From positions 124,001 through 188,000 of the forward strand of contig NZ_JAEQNA010000004.1 of NCBI RefSeq assembly GCF_016722895.1: 64,000 bases of DNA. Reading direction: 5' to 3'. The stretch comes from Ramlibacter aurantiacus (lineage in GTDB: Bacteria; Pseudomonadota; Gammaproteobacteria; Burkholderiales; Burkholderiaceae_C). The position numbers and the translations under genes are program-made. Shown in pieces: positions 17,169 to 24,330 of the stretch. Numbering within the stretch: position 1 is the stretch's first letter; each line of letters starts with the position of its first letter. The notes beneath the pieces are model-generated. The model worked only from the letters and a program-made list of their open reading frames with translations. It searched no databases and had not been told where the DNA came from.

Positions 17169-19304
17169 TCAGGCGGTAATGGGGGCGGGTGCGGGCATGC
17201 TGGGCGCGGTGTCGGACGCTGGCAGCGTGAACCGGAAGATCGTACCTTGGGGCAGGTTCGGCTCGAATCCGAGTGCGCCGCCGTGCTGCTCGATGACCGT
17301 GCGGCACAACGACAGGCCCAGGCCCATGCCTTCGGCCTTGGTCGTGAAGAAGGGCGTGAACAGCTGCTGGCGCACCTGGGGCGAGATGCCGGGGCCGATG
17401 TCGACGACGGCGAACTCCACCCAGGCCTTGCCACCGAGCTCCCCCGGGCGCACGCGCCGTGCCTGGATGGTGAGGGCCGGCCGCAGCACCCGGCCCGCGT
17501 CCATGGCCTGCATGGCGTTGCGCGCCAGGTTCAACAGCACCTGCTCGACCATGGTGCGGTCGCAGGTGACCTGGGGCAGCCCGGCCGGCAGGCGGGTGAG
17601 CACCGTCACCCCCAGCTTGCGCGCCTGCAGCGTGACCAGCGGCATCACCGCCTCCACCAGCGCCTGCGGCGACACCGGCTCGCGCGCCTGGTCGCGGCGC
17701 CGGACGAAGTCGTGCACGCTGCGGATGACCTTGCCGGCGCGCTCGGCCTGCTGCGCGATGCGCTGGAGGGCGCCTTCCAGACCATCGGAATCGCCGTTCC
17801 GAAGCAAGTTGAGCGAGCCCGTCGCGTAACTGGCGATCGCCGCCAGCGGCTGGTTCAGCTCATGGCTCAGCAGCGAAGCCATTTCACCCACCGTGGCCAG
17901 GCGGGCCGTGGCCTGCAGGCGCTCCTGGCTGGCCCGCGACAACTCCTCGATCCGGCGCTGCTCGCTGATGTCCAGGAACGCGCTCATCCAGCCGGTCTGC
18001 GTGCCCTGCGCGTTGATCAGCGGGGCCTCGATGATCAGCACCGGAAAGCGCGAGCCGTCCTTGCGCATGAAGACCGACTCGAACCCGTCGCGCGGCGGGG
18101 TGTGCTGGCCGGCCAGGCGGATCTCCTGGCGCTTCTGGTATTCGCCCGCCAGCTCGGGCGGCCAGTAGGGCGCGGGTAGCGGCCGCCCCAGCAGCTCGTC
18201 GGCGGTGAAGCCCACCATCTCGCAGAAGGCCGGATTGACATAGGTGATGCGCCCTTCGAGGTCACGCGCGCGCAGGCCGGTGACGAGCGAGTCTTCCATC
18301 GCCTTGCGAAAGGCCAATGCGTCGGCCAGGTCCTGTTCCACCTGCACCCGGCGGCGCATGTCCTTGACCAGCATGGTGAGCACCACCATCAGCGTGATGG
18401 ACATCGCCGTCACGAGCGCGGTGAGCACGTTGGGGAACAGGTCGGGCGCGATGCGCCAGCTGTCCAGGCGCAACAGGATGGTGGTGCCGGGCAGGTCCAG
18501 CAGCTGCTGGGCCGAGAAGGTGCGGCTGCCCCGCTGGGCAATGCCATGCAGCGCCAGCCGGGTGCCGTCGGGCTCGTTGAACGACACCTGCTGGCTGCGC
18601 GAGAGCTGCGGCCCGACCATGCCGACCAGCAGCTCGTTGAGCGAATAGGTGGCCACCGCATAGCCGGTGACCTCGCCGGCGTGGACCAGCGGCAGGCACA
18701 GGTCCATCACCTCCATGCCCATGCCGTCCGGCTGCGGCAAGAAGTAGCTGGCCGAGTAGGCCGCGCCGCCCAGGCGGCGCGCCTGCGCACAGGCCAGCTG
18801 CAGGTCGGGCTGGATCTGCGCCCGGCCCAGGCGCTCGAACACCGGCGCCCGGTACGGGGTCTCGGCCACGGCGATCGTGCGCAGCCCGGGGTCGCGCCAC
18901 TCCAGCCGCAGCCACTCCCGCATGTCGCGCAGCAGCTGAGCGGCCTGGCTGTCCCAGTCGGTGACGTTGTGGCTGGTGCTGTGCAGGGCCTGCAGCGTTT
19001 GCGCGTTGCGAGCCAGGCCGGACCGGATGTCACCGGCCGCCGCCGCCGCGTCGCGCTCGAGGCCGCCCTGGACCTGGCTGGCCTCGTAGCGACCGGCCAG
19101 CCAGACGAGCGTCCCGAGGAGCACCGCAACCAGCGCCAGCAGCAAGGTCCACAGCAGCCAGCGCGAATCGAAGAGAACGGACCACACCCGGAACACCGTC
19201 GGGGCCCTCCCCTCGAGGGCGCGCCACCGGGGAGACGGCGAAGCCGGCTGCGCAGCACCGGCAGGGCCTGCCGAGGCGAGCTCGACGGGATCGCTGTCTG
19301 GCAT
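17169..19304 (-). CDS. PAS-domain sensor histidine kinase, DctS-like
   Basis: The 711-residue inner-membrane kinase has transmembrane helices at about 48-70 and 293-313 flanking a periplasmic sensor region. A PAS domain follows (about 335-452; ITYVNPAFCEMVGFTADELLG). The HisKA domain has H481 in LLSHELNQPLAAIASYA, and the HATPase domain has DIGPGIS and GMGLGLSLCRTVIEQHGG. The order matches DctS, sensor for C4-dicarboxylates. The cognate regulator follows after ten bases. Oddly, residues 26-41 (RWRALEGRAPTVFRVW) are encoded by what looks like a copy of an intergenic repeat (see 19182-19228). The annotated start may therefore be too far upstream, or the repeat has been absorbed into the gene. 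Confidence 0.9.
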   Translation of the reverse strand: MPDSDPVELASAGPAGAAQPASPSPRWRALEGRAPTVFRVWSVLFDSRWLLWTLLLALVAVLLGTLVWLAGRYEASQVQGGLERDAAAAAGDIRSGLARNAQTLQALHSTSHNVTDWDSQAAQLLRDMREWLRLEWRDPGLRTIAVAETPYRAPVFERLGRAQIQPDLQLACAQARRLGGAAYSASYFLPQPDGMGMEVMDLCLPLVHAGEVTGYAVATYSLNELLVGMVGPQLSRSQQVSFNEPDGTRLALHGIAQRGSRTFSAQQLLDLPGTTILLRLDSWRIAPDLFPNVLTALVTAMSITLMVVLTMLVKDMRRRVQVEQDLADALAFRKAMEDSLVTGLRARDLEGRITYVNPAFCEMVGFTADELLGRPLPAPYWPPELAGEYQKRQEIRLAGQHTPPRDGFESVFMRKDGSRFPVLIIEAPLINAQGTQTGWMSAFLDISEQRRIEELSRASQERLQATARLATVGEMASLLSHELNQPLAAIASYATGSLNLLRNGDSDGLEGALQRIAQQAERAGKVIRSVHDFVRRRDQAREPVSPQALVEAVMPLVTLQARKLGVTVLTRLPAGLPQVTCDRTMVEQVLLNLARNAMQAMDAGRVLRPALTIQARRVRPGELGGKAWVEFAVVDIGPGISPQVRQQLFTPFFTTKAEGMGLGLSLCRTVIEQHGGALGFEPNLPQGTIFRFTLPASDTAPSMPAPAPITA
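19182..19228 (-). repeat. Copy B of a small GC-rich palindromic intergenic repeat, inside the kinase gene
   Basis: Read on the minus strand it starts GGTGGCGCGCCCTCGAGGGG and matches copy A (19398-19441) at about three quarters of positions by eye, with two or three single-base gaps. It encodes kinase residues 26-41. Elements of this type recur between genes in Burkholderiales genomes. Confidence 0.55.
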
Positions 19305-19397
19305 CTCAGTTTTCCACGATGCTGCGCATCAGCCGCGATGCATGGAAGCAGACCCGGCGACCGCGGGCCACCGCGGAACCGGCTTGACCAGGCCGCT

Positions 19398-19441
19398 GGT
19401 GGCGCCCCTCGAAGGGAGGCGCCGAAGGCGCTTCGGGGTGG
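19398..19441 (+). repeat. Copy A of the small GC-rich palindromic repeat, downstream of the nitrilase-family gene
   Basis: It starts GGTGGCGCCCCTCGAAGGGA and ends CTTCGGGGTGG, in opposite orientation to copy B. Its inner part can fold on the minus strand into a hairpin of about eight pairs (GGCGCCTC against GAGGGGCGCC-type arm). It lies ten bases past the stop of the leftward Nit gene, so it may act as a transcription end or RNA-stabilising hairpin. Confidence 0.55.
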
Positions 19442-19450
19442 ACTTTCACT

Positions 19451-20275
19451 TCAGAGGACCCGGTGTTCGAGCGCGGGCAACTGCCGGCGTGCCTCGGCCT
19501 GGCGCGACTCGTCCAGCGTGGCCATGACCGCGCCGGCCCCGTCCTCTTCGCGGCACGCGGCCACCCGGCCCCAGGGCTCGATCACCATCGAGTGGCCCCA
19601 GGTGCGCCGGCCGTTCGCATGCAGGCCGCCCTGGGCCGGCGCGATCACCCAGGCCAGGTTCTCGATGGCGCGTGCCCGCAGCAAGACCTCCCAATGCGCC
19701 TGCCCCGTGGTGTGGGTGAAGGCACTGGGCACCAGCAGCACCTCGGCACCCGCGGCGGCCAGGCGCCGGTACAACTCGGGAAAGCGCAGGTCGTAGCAGA
19801 CCGACAGGCCGATGCGCCAGGAGCGGCCGTCGCGCGAGGCCAGCTCGAAGGTGGCAGGCTCGACCCCCGCCTCGATCACCTGCGATTCGTCGTAGCGCTC
19901 ACGGCCGTTGTCGAAGCGGAACAGATGGATCTTGTCGTAGCGCGCGACGCAGTCACCGTTCGGCGAGTACACCAGTGTCGTGTTGCGCACGCGCTGCTCG
20001 TCCCCGGCGCGCAGCGGCAGCGTGCCCCCGACCAGCCACACCCCGGCCTCGCGGGCCGTGCGGGCCAGGAAGTCCTGCACCGGTCCGCTGCCGGGTTCTT
20101 CGCGCACGCCCAGCTTGTCGGCGTCGCGACGGCCCATGAGGCAGAAGTACTCGGGCAGCACCACCAGTTCGGCGCCCTGGCGCGCGGCCTGGTCGACCAG
20201 CCCGCGGGCGGTGGCGAGGTTGTCGTCCAACTCGGTGGACGAGACCATCTGGATGGCGGCGACCTGCAGCGGCAT
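19451..20275 (-). CDS. Carbon-nitrogen hydrolase (Nit1/omega-amidase type)
   Basis: This cytoplasmic amidohydrolase of the nitrilase superfamily has 274 residues. The Glu-Lys-Cys catalytic triad is visible: E42 in VVLPEYF, K115 in ARYDKIHLFR, and C160 in LSVCYDLRFPELYR. The YDKIHLF and YDLRFPELYR segments are typical of the Nit branch that hydrolyses deaminated glutathione or omega-amides, a metabolite-repair role. The start lies two bases after the yhdP stop, so it is co-transcribed with yhdP, a pairing common in Burkholderiales. Substrate is inferred from family only. Confidence 0.93.
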   Translation of the reverse strand: MPLQVAAIQMVSSTELDDNLATARGLVDQAARQGAELVVLPEYFCLMGRRDADKLGVREEPGSGPVQDFLARTAREAGVWLVGGTLPLRAGDEQRVRNTTLVYSPNGDCVARYDKIHLFRFDNGRERYDESQVIEAGVEPATFELASRDGRSWRIGLSVCYDLRFPELYRRLAAAGAEVLLVPSAFTHTTGQAHWEVLLRARAIENLAWVIAPAQGGLHANGRRTWGHSMVIEPWGRVAACREEDGAGAVMATLDESRQAEARRQLPALEHRVL

Positions 20276-20277
20276 GC

Positions 20278-23200
20278 CTAGCTCCCTTGCGCCATGGCGG
20301 CGCGTGCGTTCGCGTCCCGCGCCAGGCGGGACTCCTGGCGCCGCACGCGGGTCACGCGCGGGTCGCTCCAGGTGCCGTCGACATGGAATTCCTGCGTGGC
20401 CGCCCGCATGAGCGGCTCGCGCAGGAACATCTGGGCGAGGAAGGTGCCCAGGCCGATGGCGGGGTTGATGACGGTGGCGACCAGCGACGCCGTGCCGGCG
20501 TTGATCTCGGGCACCACGATCACCCGCAGGTCCTGCGTCTCGCGTGCCAGGTCGGCGCTGCCGTCCATCAGCACCGCGGCATTGACGCCCTTCATCTGCA
20601 GGTTGTTGGTGCTGGCGACCCCCTGCTCGATCTTCATGTGTCCGCGCACGAAGTCGAACGCGAAGCCGTCCGAGAATACATCGCGGAAATCCAGGGACAG
20701 GCGGCGGGGCAGGGACTGCAGGCTCAACACCCCCAGCAGCTTGGCCGGGCCGGGTTCGGCCTTGAGGAACTGGCCCGCCTGGATGCCCACGTCGACCTCG
20801 CCGGTGAGGCTGGGGTAATCCAGCGCCAGCGGAGACCCCATCCAGGCGACCTCGCCTTCGAGCTGGCCCCTGCCGCGACGGATCACGTCATGCATGCCCA
20901 GCCGCGACAGCAGCGCGCCGGAGTCCGAGATGTCGAGCTTGAAGTTCATCGCCGTGCGCCGGCGTTCGCGTGCGCCGGCGCGCGCGGGGGCCCAGTTGCC
21001 GCTTGCGCTGAACACGGCCTCGGGCATGGACAGCCGCAGCTTGTTCAGGCGCCACTCCGGCGCTCCCGCGGCCGTGGTCGTTCCGCGGTTGGTGGCCTCG
21101 ATCTCCAGCCGGCCGAGCCGGCGGCCGCGCAGCTCGAAGTCGTCGACCACCACGTCGAGCGCCGGAATGCTGGAAGGCTGCTGGTCGAGCAGCGACTCGA
21201 CCTCGTCGGTATGGGAGGCGGCGATCGACAGCCGGGCCAGCCGGGCCAGCACCCGCCCCGGGTTGCCATCGGACGGCTGGCGGTATTCGACATAGCCACC
21301 GAGTTGGTCGGCGTCCACGTTGGCGCGCCAGACCGGTCCCTCGCGCGAGCCGCCCACCACCACCTGGTCGAGCGTGCGGCCCTGCATCTTGAGCTCGCGC
21401 GCCCGCACGGCCAGGATGGTGGGAAGGTAGTCCGACCCCGCGGCGCCGCCGGCGGACGCTTCCCGCGAAGCGGGACCGGCCGCGGGCGCCAGGCCCGACA
21501 GGGCCTCCTGCCAGGCGTCCAGGTTCACGCTGTCCAGACGCACGTTGGCCAGCACGCCACGGGCGGGCAAGGGCGCCGATTCGCCGGCACCCAGGCCCAC
21601 GCCGATCGCCCCGCGCAACACCCGCGCCTGCGGGCCCGACACGTCACGCTCGAAAACCGCCAGAACCAACTGCCCCAGTCGCACCGACACCCGGTCGGTG
21701 GAGGGCGCACCCGGCAGCGCCCTCACGCCCACGTGCACCGGCAGGGCCGCCTCGGCCGCCTTGGCCAGGGGCGCCGGCAGGTCCAGTGCCAGGCCCTGGA
21801 GGTTGCTGTCGATGCCGAGGTCCACCCCGCTGTCGCGGATGTCGATCAGCGCCGTGTAGGCCGCGCTGCCGCTGGCGCGGCGCGCCAGCCGGGTCACCGC
21901 CCCCAGCTCGGCGGACCCGGCAAGGCCCTCGGCACTGGCCGTGCCCTGCAGCCGCAGCTGCACGGGTGCCTCGGCGGCGCTGGCGGCCGCACGGGTGCCG
22001 CCATCGATCCGCACCTCGCCGCCCAGGGCCCGGGCCTGCGCGCCCGCGATCGAGAACCCGCCTTCGTGGAAGGCCACCGTGCCCCGTGTGCGCGACAAGG
22101 CCGGCACATCGGGCCGCAGGCGCAGCTCGTTGCCGGAGAGAACGACGCTCCCCTGCACCTTCGAGTCCGCCAGATGCGCCAGGGGCAGCGCCAGCCGCAA
22201 CCGCACATCCGCCGGGCCGTCCACCGAGGCTTGCGCCAGCGGCTGGCCGACCCAGGCCGCCACCGGCATGGCGTTGAAGACGGCCACCGATTCGGCCAGC
22301 GGCCCGCGAACCAGCCCGGTGACATTGACCGTGCTGCTGGAGAAGTCGGGGATGCTGGCATCGGCCTGCACCAGCAGCCCCGGGAATCCGGCGAACCGTC
22401 CCTGCGCGCCGCGGACGAACATGCCGTTGCGCTCGAACAGCAGCTCGCCCGAGAGCTGCGCCAGCGTCGGCCACTGGCCCTCGGCGGAGGGCGCGACCGC
22501 TGGCGGCGCGAAGGCATAGGTCAGGTCGCGCACCTTGGCGCTGATGCGGAATTCGCCCTGGCGCGGATCAGCGAAGGGGAAGTGGTGCAGGTCACCACGG
22601 ACACGGATGCGCCCATCGCTGATGCGACCACCCTGCACCGATGCGCGCACGTAGTCCAGCGTGCCTTGCCCGATCGAGAGCGGCAGGTAGCGCACCACGC
22701 GGGCGCCGTCGGCCTGCGTGATCGCGATGTCGAGGTCGAGCAGGCCGGGTTGGTCGGGTCGCCTGGCTTCTGCGCTGCGCCAGCTCGCCTGGCCGTGCGC
22801 CCGCAGGTCGGCGTTGCGCAGCTCCATCCCGCGGGCCTCGACGTTGAGGCGCCCGCCGGCGATGCGCCACTGCAGGTCGGTGGCCAGCTGCTCGATGGGC
22901 ACCAGGGGCTCCTGCAGGATGCCGGCGAGGTCCACGGCCCCGCCCTGGACCCGCACGCGCGCCTTGCCGCCCGTGTCGGAGGCGTCGAACTCGACATCGG
23001 CCCCGCGCACGCCCGGCACCCCGCCGCCGGCGGCCAATGCCAGCTGCGTCGCCCGCCCGCTCGCGCTGTACCGTGGGCCACCCGCGGCCAGCTGCCATCG
23101 GGCCTGCAAGGACTCCACCGCGCCCGAGGGCGCATGGCGCGCCAGCAGGGTCTGCCATCGCGCATCGACAGGCAGGTGGCGCGCCAGCTGGGCGACCGCG

Positions 23201-24306
23201 CCGATGTCCAGCCGATCGGCGCCCACGCTTCCGTGGGCCGGCTGGCGGCCCAGGGCCTGCTGCCAGTTCAAGCTGACATCGCCGCCCGGCCAGCGCGGTC
23301 CGCCTTGGAGCTGGAACCGGAGGCGGCGGGTCTGCAGGTCGAAACCCCGAGCGGTCCAGTGGCCGTCGACACGACCCGACAACGCGTCCAGCGCCAGGAC
23401 CGGCCGATCGGGTGCGAACCGGGCCCGGACCTGCCGCAGGTCGACATCGGCGGCTCCACCGACCGCGCGCCCCTGCTCGATGTCGATCCAGGCGCGCAGG
23501 GCGCCGCGCGCGTCCCGCAGCGACGCGCCCCAGCCGGTGTGATCGCGCAGCCGCGACAGATCCAGCGAGGCGACATCCGCATGCAGCTGCCCGGTCCAGT
23601 CGCTCCATCGGCCGGGATGCACCGACCACAGGGGCTGGCGGAACACACCGCTTACCTGGAAACGGCTGCCCCATTCGGGCGGCGGGGTCGCATCGAGCCG
23701 CATCGAATGACGGCGCGCGCTGTTGCGGCTGACGAAGCGGATGTCGCTGAGCGCCAGCGCCGGCGATGCCGGGCGCGTTTCGTCCACGAAGCGCAGCAGG
23801 CCACCGAGCACCAGCACCTCCTTCTGGCGAAAGAACCAGTCCGCCGCGCGATCGTCCTCGCCGCGCTCACCGGACAGCTCCAGCCCCGCCACCTGAAAGC
23901 GCCCGTCGGGCATCCTGCGAACCTCGAGTTCGGGGCTTTCGATGACCAGCTGCTCGAAGCCGAGGTTCCACAACGAGCGCGGCGACACCGCCGCCACCAC
24001 CCGCGCCAGGCGCAGGGCTTCGCGGGCCTGGGCATCGTGCAGGACCACGTCACGCAACTCCAGGGTGGGCATCAGCCCGTCGCTGCGGGCGGAGACAGAC
24101 CCGATGCGAACCGGAACCCCCAGCGCCCGCGTGGCCTGCATTTCCAGGCGCGGAGTGAGCTCTCCGATGCGCGGCACAATCCACCCGTGCAACGCGCCCC
24201 AGGCGAGCGCGAGCACCACCCAGAACGCGACCAGCAGCCACCACAACGCGCTGGCAAGGGCAGAAAAAACGCGCAGCGCGCGCGAAGGCAGCAGCGAATC
24301 GTTCAT
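20278..24306 (-). CDS. yhdP: YhdP family intermembrane lipid-transport protein
   Basis: YhdP is an AsmA-like protein anchored in the inner membrane that spans the periplasm. With TamB and YdbH it moves phospholipids to the outer membrane in enterobacteria. The protein has 1342 residues, near the family length. An N-terminal transmembrane helix lies at about 18-42. A very long beta-rich region follows, and the C-terminal AsmA-like end has GLGTFLAQMFLREPLMRA and FHVDGTWSDPRV. The start at 24306 (MNDSLLPSR) is used because earlier codons run into glnE's control region. Only 24 bases separate it from the divergent glnE start. Confidence 0.93.
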   Translation of the reverse strand: MNDSLLPSRALRVFSALASALWWLLVAFWVVLALAWGALHGWIVPRIGELTPRLEMQATRALGVPVRIGSVSARSDGLMPTLELRDVVLHDAQAREALRLARVVAAVSPRSLWNLGFEQLVIESPELEVRRMPDGRFQVAGLELSGERGEDDRAADWFFRQKEVLVLGGLLRFVDETRPASPALALSDIRFVSRNSARRHSMRLDATPPPEWGSRFQVSGVFRQPLWSVHPGRWSDWTGQLHADVASLDLSRLRDHTGWGASLRDARGALRAWIDIEQGRAVGGAADVDLRQVRARFAPDRPVLALDALSGRVDGHWTARGFDLQTRRLRFQLQGGPRWPGGDVSLNWQQALGRQPAHGSVGADRLDIGAVAQLARHLPVDARWQTLLARHAPSGAVESLQARWQLAAGGPRYSASGRATQLALAAGGGVPGVRGADVEFDASDTGGKARVRVQGGAVDLAGILQEPLVPIEQLATDLQWRIAGGRLNVEARGMELRNADLRAHGQASWRSAEARRPDQPGLLDLDIAITQADGARVVRYLPLSIGQGTLDYVRASVQGGRISDGRIRVRGDLHHFPFADPRQGEFRISAKVRDLTYAFAPPAVAPSAEGQWPTLAQLSGELLFERNGMFVRGAQGRFAGFPGLLVQADASIPDFSSSTVNVTGLVRGPLAESVAVFNAMPVAAWVGQPLAQASVDGPADVRLRLALPLAHLADSKVQGSVVLSGNELRLRPDVPALSRTRGTVAFHEGGFSIAGAQARALGGEVRIDGGTRAAASAAEAPVQLRLQGTASAEGLAGSAELGAVTRLARRASGSAAYTALIDIRDSGVDLGIDSNLQGLALDLPAPLAKAAEAALPVHVGVRALPGAPSTDRVSVRLGQLVLAVFERDVSGPQARVLRGAIGVGLGAGESAPLPARGVLANVRLDSVNLDAWQEALSGLAPAAGPASREASAGGAAGSDYLPTILAVRARELKMQGRTLDQVVVGGSREGPVWRANVDADQLGGYVEYRQPSDGNPGRVLARLARLSIAASHTDEVESLLDQQPSSIPALDVVVDDFELRGRRLGRLEIEATNRGTTTAAGAPEWRLNKLRLSMPEAVFSASGNWAPARAGARERRRTAMNFKLDISDSGALLSRLGMHDVIRRGRGQLEGEVAWMGSPLALDYPSLTGEVDVGIQAGQFLKAEPGPAKLLGVLSLQSLPRRLSLDFRDVFSDGFAFDFVRGHMKIEQGVASTNNLQMKGVNAAVLMDGSADLARETQDLRVIVVPEINAGTASLVATVINPAIGLGTFLAQMFLREPLMRAATQEFHVDGTWSDPRVTRVRRQESRLARDANARAAMAQGS

Positions 24307-24330
24307 GGAAACTCTGAAGTGGCAGGAATT

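Noticed and set aside
20287-24330. Reading frame open for over 4 kb upstream of glnE on the plus strand
   Set aside because: It is antisense to yhdP over its whole length. The translation is His/Gln/Arg/Pro-rich with no domain, a usual result of high GC bias at third codon positions.
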